DNA of 64,000 bases from Edaphobacter flagellatus. Its GTDB lineage: Bacteria; Acidobacteriota; Terriglobia; Terriglobales; Acidobacteriaceae. The notes beneath the pieces are model-generated. The model searched no databases and was not told the origin of the DNA. It saw nothing but the letters and a program-made list of their open reading frames with translations. Positions 56,613-64,000 of the stretch are shown piece by piece (position 1 is the stretch's first letter; every line of letters begins with the position of its first letter). The position numbers and the translations under genes were made by a program. The stretch spans positions 2,790,001 through 2,854,000 of the forward strand of contig NZ_CP073697.1 in NCBI RefSeq assembly GCF_025264665.1, in the 5' to 3' direction.

Positions 56613-57101
56613 ATGACGCTGCTGAATGCTCCGAAGTATGACGCGGGAAGCGAGAGACGAAGGACGGGCCTGATCTTCGGAGGCATTGGTGTGGTGTTGC
56701 TGGCTGCCGTGGTGGGCGTGCTGGGGTTTCTGCTGGGGCATGGGTGGTTCTTCACCAACCTGGGAGCGGAGCATACCGTCGACCGATTTTTCACGGCGCT
56801 GGAGCAGAAGGATTACAGCGCGGCGTATGCGATCTGGATGAACGATCCGGACTGGCAGAAGCATCCGGAGAAGTATGACTACACGCTGAAGCGCTTCACC
56901 GAAGACTGGACGACGGAGAGCCCGGTGGGGCCGATCACGTCACATCATGTCGACATCTCGAAGACAGACGGTACGGGGACGTTCGGGACAGGCATCATTG
57001 TCGCGGTGCGGGTGAATGGCGGGAAGAAGATTTTTATGTGGTACGAGAAGAAGGATAAGACGCTGACGTATCCGGCGCCGCATGAGCTGGAATACAACTG
57101 A
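56613..57101 (+). CDS. Membrane-anchored protein of unknown function
   Basis: 162 residues. A short cytoplasmic N-terminus, one membrane helix (LIFGGIGVVLLAAVVGVLGFLLG), then an extracytoplasmic domain with HTVDRFFTALEQKDYSAAYAIW, similar to the DUF4878/NTF2-like layout. GGTGGAGAG precedes the ATG. No adjacent gene suggests a partner. Confidence 0.7.
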   Translation: MTLLNAPKYDAGSERRRTGLIFGGIGVVLLAAVVGVLGFLLGHGWFFTNLGAEHTVDRFFTALEQKDYSAAYAIWMNDPDWQKHPEKYDYTLKRFTEDWTTESPVGPITSHHVDISKTDGTGTFGTGIIVAVRVNGGKKIFMWYEKKDKTLTYPAPHELEYN

Positions 57102-57262
57102 GCGCGATCTAGTTACAGAGATAGGTTTAGCGAACGCTGCAGGAACGGAAGCTCGCCCGGGCGGGTTTGTGGGCCTCCGTGCGTGCGAGGCATTTGTCCT
57201 AGCTGTTGTTAGGGCGATACGTGATTTTCTATGTTTCACGTGATGAAAAGCCGCTTTCATAC

Positions 57263-57290
57263 TTGACAGTGATGTATCCGGTTACATAAT
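57263..57290 (+). promoter_or_regulatory. Promoter with a LacI-type palindrome in the spacer
   Basis: TTGACA (57263-57268), 16 bases, CATAAT (57285-57290). Within it ATGTATCCGGTTACAT (57272-57287) is a 16-bp palindrome with one mismatched pair, of the form ATGTAACCGGTTACAT known for LacI/GntR-type repressors. It sits about 115 bases upstream of the TonB-dependent receptor start. Confidence 0.7.
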
Positions 57291-57403
57291 TTGCCGAGCT
57301 GAAAGATTTCTGCGACAACTGCGTGGCTCAAAAGAGTTTGGCCTTCGAGATTGCGATGGACTTCGCGACGCGCTGTGCAGGGTCTTCCATTCAGGGAGGC
57401 GTA

Positions 57404-60400
57404 ATGCGATACCACAGAATGATCTCTTGGTTTCTTTCCTTCGTCGTTGTTGTCGCTCTTACGACGAGTACGCTGCTGGCTCAGCGTACGACCGGCGTTA
57501 TTAACGGAACGGTCAGCGATCCGGAGACGCGCGTGATTGAGGGTGTCGCCGTCACGTTGACGAACCAGGACACGAATGTTGTCAGCCGGGCTACGACGAA
57601 CGGCAGCGGTTCCTTCGTTTTTCTGAATATCGACCCCGGTCCGTATGTATTGAAGTTCGAGCGGCAGGGATTCAAAACGTTGACGGTGCCCACGTTTACT
57701 CTCACGGTTAACCAGACGCTGACCGAGAACGAGACGATGGTGGTTGGCGCTACGACGGAGACGGTCGAAGTAACGGCCGATCAGGTTGGCATCATGCTGC
57801 AGAAGAGTAACTCAGAGCTGGGCAACGTGATTCAGGCCAAGGAGATTCAGCAGCTCCCGCTGAATGGAAGAAACTTTACGTCGCTGCTGGTGCTGTCGCC
57901 GGGCGTGACACCGGTATCGACGGCGCAGGGATCGGGCATCAGTACGACGGACGCCGGCATCAGTGCGATTCCGGGAACGCAGTTCTATAAGGTTTCGTTC
58001 TTCGGGCAGCAGAACCGCGAAACGCTGTATCTGATGGACGGTATCGTCAACACCGACCTGCGCGGAGCAATCTACGGATTTCTGCCGATCATCGATGCGA
58101 TGAGCGAGTTTAAGGTGCAGTCGCACATTGACAGCGCCGAATATGGTGTCGTGACGGGCGGCATCGTTAACATGCTGTCGCGGTCGGGAACGAATAAGTT
58201 CCACGGCTCGGTGTGGGAGTTTGTGCGCAACAACCTGTTCGACGCGCGCAACAGCTATACCGACTTCTGCTCGACAGGGCGCTGTGCACCGGGGACTCCG
58301 ACGACAACGCCTGCTGCGCCAGGGCACTATACGCAGAACCAGTTTGGTGCGTCGCTGGGCGGCCCTATCTTCAAGGACCGTGTCTTCTTCCAGGGAGCCT
58401 ACGAAGGCTGGCGTTACACGAAGCCGACGCTTTCGACGACGCTGGTTCCGTCTGCGCAGGAGCTTGGCGGGGACTTCACGAACAGCTTCTACACGCAGAA
58501 GTTCTACAACCCATATTCGACGGTATGCGCCGGAGGCAACTGTACGGTGCAGCAGTTTCAGTGCGACACAGCGGGAAATCCGTTAGCCGCTTCCAACAAT
58601 ATTCAGCCCGCAGGCGTTCCGTGCGCCAAGCTTCCCGCGTCCATGCTGAACCCAACGATGCTGAAGTACATCCAGACGTACTACCAGGCAGCGAACTCTC
58701 CGACGACGTTGTCGGCCGGTTATAACTTCGTGGAGAACCGGGCCCAGATCGATAACAATAATTCCTATCAGGCGCGTATCGACTTTCACCTGAGCGACAA
58801 GAACTTCGGCTTCGGCCGTATCAGCCAGATGTGGGTTTATGACTCGCAGCCTGTAGCCGGAACGATCGAATCGAACATCTCCAACTATCACGCGTATAAC
58901 TTCGGCGGAGGCTTTACGCATGTGTTCACCCAGAATCTTCTGCTGGATGTACGCGGTGGCGCCATGTTGAAGCCATACACGTTCAACTCCACCGTTTCAG
59001 CGGCGGGAGCTCAGGGTGCTGCGAGTGCTGGTTTTCAGAATGTGACGCAGTATGGCGGCATGTATATCAATCTGGGTTCGCCGTATTCGACTGCAAACGC
59101 TGGAAGCTCCGGAGATTCGCAGCGCGGCAATCCTGTTGCGAATGGAGGCGGCAGCGTCTCGTGGATCCACGGCCGTCATACCTTCAAGGGCGGCATCGAT
59201 TATCTCTACCAGAATCGGTTGCAGCGCAATCTCTACCAGCAATTTACCTTTAGCGATGCTGTCACAAGCAACGTCAACCGTCAGGATCCGGTGACCAAAA
59301 AAGCGACGGGTAACTCGCTTGTGTCCGCTCTTCTTGCGGCGCCAGCAACCTTTACCGCGCAGACGCCGATCAATGCCGAAGTGTTCTTCAACATGCAGCT
59401 CTGGTCGGGCTATGTGCAGGACAGCTGGAAGGCCACACCGAACCTGACATTGAACTTCGGCATTCGGTATGAGTATCTGCCCAGGATCCAGATGCTGGAC
59501 AACCGATTGGCGAACCAGCTCGACTTCCCCAACCAGACCTATACCATCTCTGCCAAGTCGGTTCCTGCCTGCACGACGACTTTTGTGAATCCATGCATTC
59601 CGGGTGGGATCGCATCTGTGCCGTACAACAGCAATATCAAGTTCGGCAACGGGGACCCGCTCTCCGGGCCGTCGATCAACGACAATATCGGGCCGCGATT
59701 CGGCTTCGCTTATGCATGGGGTGAAAAGACCGTCATCAACGGTGGCGTAGGCATGTTCTATGACACCATCACGGCGCGCAGCCAGTGGGTTCAGAACAAT
59801 ATCGAAGGCCCGACGTGGCCGTGGACAACAGGCATTTCGAATCAGCAGACCAATATCCAGACGAGCGGAAACTGGCCTGGCAGCCCACAGAATCCTGTGA
59901 CGTTGATTACGAGTCTCGAAGGCAACTTCCCGAATCCAGTCGTCGCTGCAAGCCCCTGGCTTGTCGCCGGAGCCTATACTTCGAAGCCCAACTATAAAGA
60001 TCAACGCGCCGTTGAGTGGAACCTGCAGGTGCAGCAGCAGCTTGCTCCAACGACACTGTTCTCGTTGGGTTATGCAGGATCGAAGAGCACTCGCCTGAAC
60101 TATACGGGCTTTGCGAACACGGGGCGCAATGCGTCGAATTCGGCAACAACGACCGCATCTCAGGTCGACGCAACGAAGTACATCCCCTGGATGGCTCCGA
60201 CATGGCACTACTCCACCGACACGGGCTATGCCAATTATCATGCGCTGCTGGCAAGCTTCCAGAAGCGGTTTGCTAACTCGCTGAACACGATCGTTTCGTA
60301 TACCTGGTCGAAGTCGCTCGACAACAGCAGTGGATGGTTCGAAGCGGAGAACGGTACCGGCGGAGGCTCTGTGGTGCAGAACTACTTTGACCCGCGGAAT

Positions 60401-61000
60401 GCCTATGGCACTTCGTCGTACGACATACGCCACTTCTTTTCGTGGAGCACGGTATACGCACTTCCGTTTGGCCGCGGGCAGAAATGGTTGCAGACCGGCA
60501 TTGCCTCGTATGTACTCGGCGGCTGGAAGACAAACTATCTCTTCCAGACTCGCTCTGGGCAGCCTTACAACCTGAATGTCAACGGTGATCCGGCGTTCAT
60601 CTCGGGCAACAACGGCTCGGTTAGCGGCTACTCGCGGCCGAACGTTGTGGGCGATCCACGCACGGGAACCTGCGGCGCAACTCCAGTTGGCAAGCGTGGT
60701 CCGGGCGGGTTCTGCATGATCAACCCCTCCGCGTTCTCGGTGCCTGTCGCTTCGTTTGGCAATATGAGCAAAATGGCTTACCGTCTCCCTGTTTCGAATA
60801 ACCTCGACTTTTCACTGGTCAAGGAAACGCCGATCTGGGAGAACGTGAACCTCGAGCTGCGCGCCGAGTCCTTCAACCTCCTGAACGTCGTACTGCCGGG
60901 GAATCCGGGAACGACGATCGGCAACGCTTCCGCAGGATTGGCAACAACACAAGGCAATAGCCCACGGCAGCTTCAATTGGGAGCGAAGATTCTGTTCTAA
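57404..61000 (+). CDS. TonB-dependent receptor with carboxypeptidase-regulatory domain (Oar-like)
   Basis: 1198 residues. The ATG at 57404 has GGGAGGC 5-6 bases upstream and is followed by a signal peptide (cut near TLLAQ). Next is a CarboxypepD_reg domain (about 27-110: TTGVINGTVSDPETRVIEGV), then a plug domain (SNSELGNVIQAKEIQQLPLNGRNFTSLL; read in pieces LGNVIQAKEI, QLPLNGRNFT), and a long outer-membrane barrel ending in LGAKILF with a terminal aromatic residue. Such proteins import glycans or peptides in acidobacteria and bacteroidetes. The upstream LacI-type site suggests control by a sugar. No SusD or local ExbB/TonB gene is seen. Confidence 0.93.
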   Translation: MRYHRMISWFLSFVVVVALTTSTLLAQRTTGVINGTVSDPETRVIEGVAVTLTNQDTNVVSRATTNGSGSFVFLNIDPGPYVLKFERQGFKTLTVPTFTLTVNQTLTENETMVVGATTETVEVTADQVGIMLQKSNSELGNVIQAKEIQQLPLNGRNFTSLLVLSPGVTPVSTAQGSGISTTDAGISAIPGTQFYKVSFFGQQNRETLYLMDGIVNTDLRGAIYGFLPIIDAMSEFKVQSHIDSAEYGVVTGGIVNMLSRSGTNKFHGSVWEFVRNNLFDARNSYTDFCSTGRCAPGTPTTTPAAPGHYTQNQFGASLGGPIFKDRVFFQGAYEGWRYTKPTLSTTLVPSAQELGGDFTNSFYTQKFYNPYSTVCAGGNCTVQQFQCDTAGNPLAASNNIQPAGVPCAKLPASMLNPTMLKYIQTYYQAANSPTTLSAGYNFVENRAQIDNNNSYQARIDFHLSDKNFGFGRISQMWVYDSQPVAGTIESNISNYHAYNFGGGFTHVFTQNLLLDVRGGAMLKPYTFNSTVSAAGAQGAASAGFQNVTQYGGMYINLGSPYSTANAGSSGDSQRGNPVANGGGSVSWIHGRHTFKGGIDYLYQNRLQRNLYQQFTFSDAVTSNVNRQDPVTKKATGNSLVSALLAAPATFTAQTPINAEVFFNMQLWSGYVQDSWKATPNLTLNFGIRYEYLPRIQMLDNRLANQLDFPNQTYTISAKSVPACTTTFVNPCIPGGIASVPYNSNIKFGNGDPLSGPSINDNIGPRFGFAYAWGEKTVINGGVGMFYDTITARSQWVQNNIEGPTWPWTTGISNQQTNIQTSGNWPGSPQNPVTLITSLEGNFPNPVVAASPWLVAGAYTSKPNYKDQRAVEWNLQVQQQLAPTTLFSLGYAGSKSTRLNYTGFANTGRNASNSATTTASQVDATKYIPWMAPTWHYSTDTGYANYHALLASFQKRFANSLNTIVSYTWSKSLDNSSGWFEAENGTGGGSVVQNYFDPRNAYGTSSYDIRHFFSWSTVYALPFGRGQKWLQTGIASYVLGGWKTNYLFQTRSGQPYNLNVNGDPAFISGNNGSVSGYSRPNVVGDPRTGTCGATPVGKRGPGGFCMINPSAFSVPVASFGNMSKMAYRLPVSNNLDFSLVKETPIWENVNLELRAESFNLLNVVLPGNPGTTIGNASAGLATTQGNSPRQLQLGAKILF

Positions 61001-61473
61001 GGGGAGGTTACGGGCATCGGTTGCAGGATCTTCTGGATAACGTATGCCGGGAGATTATGAGTCGAATTAGTATTTCTATCGATGCATACGTAAATGGTTT
61101 AGGATTCCACTCAAGTACTAACCTAATCGATTTGGGCCAAGATAATCATGGGATTGCGATTTGCCACGGATCGTCGGCCGGCCTGAAAACTAGAGTCATG
61201 TTCAGTCCCCTGCTCAACAGTGCTCGTGATCAGGATAAGCACTATTGTACGTAGGCTGCGTGCTCAGTCGTGGGCGTTATTTATCTCAAGAGGCAGTGCG
61301 ATCAATAAGTTATAGGCTTTTGTTCGCAGGGGGATGCACTTTGCGTCGCAGCTTGTTCTATCCTGAATTGGGTTGATCGCTAATTCTAGATTTGATAGGA
61401 GAAGACGGCCCAATCGTAAACTCGTTTGGGATAGCAATTGCTGCAGCTAGCGGTGTCTTTAGGAAATAAAATT
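61001..61473. other. AT-rich intergenic region before the polysaccharide locus
   Basis: About 470 bases with clearly lower GC than the genes to the left. Short open frames exist (for example from 61021) but have no recognisable protein features. It marks the change in base composition and probably holds the promoter of the polysaccharide operon, which I cannot place exactly. Confidence 0.55.
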
Positions 61474-62724
61474 ATGTTGCAAGAACCAGTACTGAGCCAT
61501 CTCGACTCGCCTACCAGCGGAGAGTCAGCTTTTAAGACGCAACAGCCAGGCTTGGAAGAACCCCCAAAAATCGACCCATTAAAATTATCCCTGATACTGT
61601 TGCAGGGTAAGAAAACAATCTTGCGATTTGCGCTGGTCACAATAGTGCTAACCGCTGGTTTGGTGTTTTTCGTCTTGAAGCCCACTTATACTGCCGAAGC
61701 CGTCTTTCTTCCACCACAAAACTCACCGGGTAGCAGTATGGCTCAAATAGCAAGCCAACTGGGCTCACTCGGAGCCATCGGAGCGTTAGGAGGATTGAAG
61801 AGCCCAGGAGATTTATATATTGGGATCCTTGGTAGTCATACGATTGCGGATACGCTTGTAAAGCGGTTTAACTTGCAAGAAGTTTATAAAGCTAAGAGAC
61901 TTAGTGATGCCGAAAGAGTACTCAGAAGCAATAGCAAATTTGTTTCCGGCAAAGATACGCTAATTACGGTATTGGTGGAAGATCATGATCCCAAACGCGC
62001 TTCTGATATTGCAAACGGTTATCTAGATGCTTTGTATGAACAAAATGGTCGGCTTGCACTAACCGAAGCAGCGCAGAGAAGAGCCTTCTTTGAGGAGCAG
62101 CTTCAGCATGAGAAGAATGCTTTGGCAGATGCTGAAGTTCAGCTGAAAATTACACAGGAGCAAACCGGTCTGATTTCTCCGGTTGGTCAGGCTCAAGCAG
62201 AGATCCAGGCAATTGCGGAATTGCGGGCTCAAATCACTAGTCGCGAGGTTGCCCTCGGCTCTTTGAAGCAAGCGGCTACAAGCCAAAATCCAGAAGTAGT
62301 TCGATTGCAGACAGAGATTTCTGGGTTACAAAATCAGCTTCAAAAGCTTCAGAACGACAACCAGAAATTCCAGCCGGGCGACATACAACGACCAACGGCT
62401 AAGATACCTCAACTGGCCTTGGAGTATGTACGCCGACAACGAGAAGTTAAATATCACGAAGTTTTATTTGAACTAATTGCAAAGCAATACGAAGCTGCGC
62501 GACTAGACGAATCGCGGGAATCCCCGTTGTTGCAAATCGTTGATCGAGCAAGAATTCCAGATAGAAAGTCAGGACCGCCAAGGATGCTGCTTCTTTTAGC
62601 CGGAGCCTTTTTCGGAATCGCTTTGGGGGTGATTTATGTTCTCCTGCGACACGCATTTCGAACGATGCAACAAGATCCGGTAATGGCAGAACAACTTAAG
62701 GCGTTGCGCCAAGCGGCCTTATAA
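61474..62724 (+). CDS. Wzz-type polysaccharide chain-length regulator/co-polymerase
   Basis: 416 residues. Two membrane helices (about 48-68 and near the C-terminus, MLLLLAGAFFGIALGVIYVLL) flank a long periplasmic helical region with coiled-coil character (AEVQLKITQEQTGLISPVGQ; LQTEISGLQNQLQKLQNDNQ; in pieces). The N-terminal part YTAEAVFLPPQ and the Pro before the second helix are typical of Wzz/GNVR proteins. It lacks the cytoplasmic tyrosine-kinase domain. AGGAAA lies upstream of the ATG. Codon use is AT-rich, unlike the genes before 61 kb, which suggests transfer. Confidence 0.9.
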   Translation: MLQEPVLSHLDSPTSGESAFKTQQPGLEEPPKIDPLKLSLILLQGKKTILRFALVTIVLTAGLVFFVLKPTYTAEAVFLPPQNSPGSSMAQIASQLGSLGAIGALGGLKSPGDLYIGILGSHTIADTLVKRFNLQEVYKAKRLSDAERVLRSNSKFVSGKDTLITVLVEDHDPKRASDIANGYLDALYEQNGRLALTEAAQRRAFFEEQLQHEKNALADAEVQLKITQEQTGLISPVGQAQAEIQAIAELRAQITSREVALGSLKQAATSQNPEVVRLQTEISGLQNQLQKLQNDNQKFQPGDIQRPTAKIPQLALEYVRRQREVKYHEVLFELIAKQYEAARLDESRESPLLQIVDRARIPDRKSGPPRMLLLLAGAFFGIALGVIYVLLRHAFRTMQQDPVMAEQLKALRQAAL

Positions 62725-62775
62725 GCTAGACCAGATCTAAGGCAGACAAACATGTCATGCCGACAAGGAATTCCA

Positions 62776-63972
62776 ATGAACACGGACAGATACTATAGAG
62801 TAGGGTTCGTTCTCCATTCTAATCTCTGGGTTGGCGGACAGAATTACCTGAAAAATCTGTTTGCGGCAATTCATGCTCTACCATACAGTGTGATCAAGCC
62901 AGTAGTGTTTACTGGCACGAAGGCGGATATAAAGTTTGCCGAGTTCCCACGAGTTGAAGTAATACGAACACGGATCCTTGATCACAAGGGTTCCGCTTGG
63001 TTTCTTCGTGAAGGAATTGGGAAGGTCACCAAGTACGATTTTTGGCTGCGAAGGCTCTTGCGTCGCCATCATGTGTCTGCACTTTCGCACCTTTTTAGCC
63101 TGCGCTCCCGATTGCCGGTTCCAACAATAGGATGGATACCCGATCTCCAACACGTCTATCTCCCAGAGTTCTTTAGCGTTGAGGAACGTAAACGACGAGA
63201 TCGAGAGTTCATGGAGTTATGTGTGAATTGCGACAAGGTAATTGTCAGTAGCGAATGCGCAGGAATTGATCTGCAGTCCTTTGCTCCGGAATATACATAT
63301 AAGACAGAGTTGTTGCGATTTGTAGGCAGTCCAGTCCTACCTCAACAGTCCATCCATTTACAGGAACTGCAGAAGATATATGGTTTCGAAGGCCCCTACT
63401 TCTTGCTGCCCAATCAATTTTGGGCGCATAAAAATCATCGCGTCGTTATTAGCGCACTGAATCTTTTGAAGAGTAAAAACAAGCGGGTGTTAGTTCTCGC
63501 CACGGGATCGACGCAAGACTATCGCCACCCTACCTTCTTTTCGTCTCTTATGCAATATGCCGGAGAATGCGGTGTGCTGGACGCGTTTAGGGTTTTAGGA
63601 CAGATTCCGTACGACCACCTCGTAGCTCTTATGCAACATGCAATTGCTTTAATCAACCCATCTCGATTTGAAGGATGGAGCAGTACTGTCGAGGAGGCTA
63701 AATCCATTGGAAAACAGATTGTGTTATCGGATATACCGGTGCATCGAGAGCAAGCCCCGCAACGTTGCTTTTTCTTTCCCCCAGATGATCCTGACGCTTT
63801 GGCAGATCAAATCCTCGCTGCTTTGAATCAATTTGACCAACGTCATGAAGCCCTAATGCAGGAAGCGGCTAGCGCTCAGTTCTCTGCCAGGCAAAAGGCT
63901 TACGGAGAGAGGTACGAGCAGATTGTCTTAGATGTATTGAAGAATTTAAATTCTAATTCATCAATGAGTTAG
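62776..63972 (+). CDS. Glycosyltransferase, GT4-like
   Basis: 398 residues. The GT-B fold is suggested by an N-terminal domain with NLWVGGQNYLKNLF and a C-terminal nucleotide-sugar domain with NPSRFEGWSSTVEEAKSIG, the E-x7-E-like motif of GT4. FLLPNQFWAHKNHRVVI is the usual inter-domain start. It transfers a sugar to a growing glycan at the cytoplasmic membrane. The ATG at 62776 has AAGGAA upstream. It follows the Wzz gene by 51 bases with the same AT-rich codon use, and the locus continues past the window. Confidence 0.92.
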   Translation: MNTDRYYRVGFVLHSNLWVGGQNYLKNLFAAIHALPYSVIKPVVFTGTKADIKFAEFPRVEVIRTRILDHKGSAWFLREGIGKVTKYDFWLRRLLRRHHVSALSHLFSLRSRLPVPTIGWIPDLQHVYLPEFFSVEERKRRDREFMELCVNCDKVIVSSECAGIDLQSFAPEYTYKTELLRFVGSPVLPQQSIHLQELQKIYGFEGPYFLLPNQFWAHKNHRVVISALNLLKSKNKRVLVLATGSTQDYRHPTFFSSLMQYAGECGVLDAFRVLGQIPYDHLVALMQHAIALINPSRFEGWSSTVEEAKSIGKQIVLSDIPVHREQAPQRCFFFPPDDPDALADQILAALNQFDQRHEALMQEAASAQFSARQKAYGERYEQIVLDVLKNLNSNSSMS

Positions 63973-64000
63973 ATCGTTCCAAACCTTGTGTGCGAAGACA

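Noticed and set aside
58997..60433. Minus-strand open frame opposite the receptor gene (478 codons)
   Set aside because: No motif; the receptor on the other strand is continuous through it.
61021..61254. 77-codon open frame in the AT-rich gap
   Set aside because: No convincing ribosome site, domain or signal; probably chance.

Overview
The window is a GC-rich chromosomal segment whose gene set points to an acidobacterium of the Terriglobia (Granulicella, Terriglobus or Edaphobacter type). The pointers are an Oar-like TonB-dependent receptor with an N-terminal carboxypeptidase-regulatory domain, a pro-kumamolisin (S53) protease with Ig-like repeats and a C-terminal double helix plus Cys-Gly tail, a two-component-type beta-propeller fused to GGDEF, many Tat- or Sec-exported enzymes, and several membrane-anchored proteins of unknown function. 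This is inferred from gene content; no rRNA or other phylogenetic marker is present. I found no tRNA, rRNA, CRISPR array, IS element or prophage.

Layout. 1-2.5 kb: end of a sensor histidine kinase, then purD. 2.5-9.3 kb: aminotransferase, secreted beta-helix protein, small Cys protein, Tat sulfatase, Tat-exported RidA-like protein, sulfurtransferase. 9.4-14.7 kb: FecR-domain protein and S53 protease. 14.7-21.3 kb: ychF, CGNR regulator divergent from an EamA exporter, a P460/haem-binding pair, DUF1810 protein, polysaccharide deacetylase, secreted creatininase-like protein. 21.3-31.4 kb is housekeeping: hemL, a DCC protein, purM-purN, a folD-coaE-htrA transcription unit, and ppc. 31.4-38.2 kb: TonB-C protein, membrane proteins, MFS exporter, bcp, fabD. 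38.4-41.6 kb: zinc alcohol dehydrogenase with its own AraC-type regulator, then a beta-lactamase-fold hydrolase. 41.7-52.6 kb: propeller-GGDEF protein, DUF4230 protein, a TetR/epoxide-hydrolase-like divergent pair, a GH109-like glycosidase, pyrG, and a frameshifted membrane-protein gene. 52.8-61 kb: cytochrome c/sugar-dehydrogenase fusion, DUF998, DinB and YraN proteins, and the large TonB-dependent receptor. From about 61 kb the base composition turns AT-rich, and a polysaccharide locus begins (Wzz-type protein, glycosyltransferase) that runs off the right edge.

Themes. Purine and one-carbon genes are spread over the window (purD, purM, purN, folD). Many enzymes are exported and could act on polymers or amino sugars (sulfatase, deacetylase, GH109, sugar dehydrogenase, receptor). 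Several regulator/target pairs carry clear operator-like repeats: an AraC direct repeat with a 21-bp period, a TetR-type inverted repeat across a -10 box, a LacI-type palindrome between -35 and -10 of the receptor gene, and inverted repeats between the CGNR and EamA genes. A short dispersed intergenic repeat occurs at least five times.
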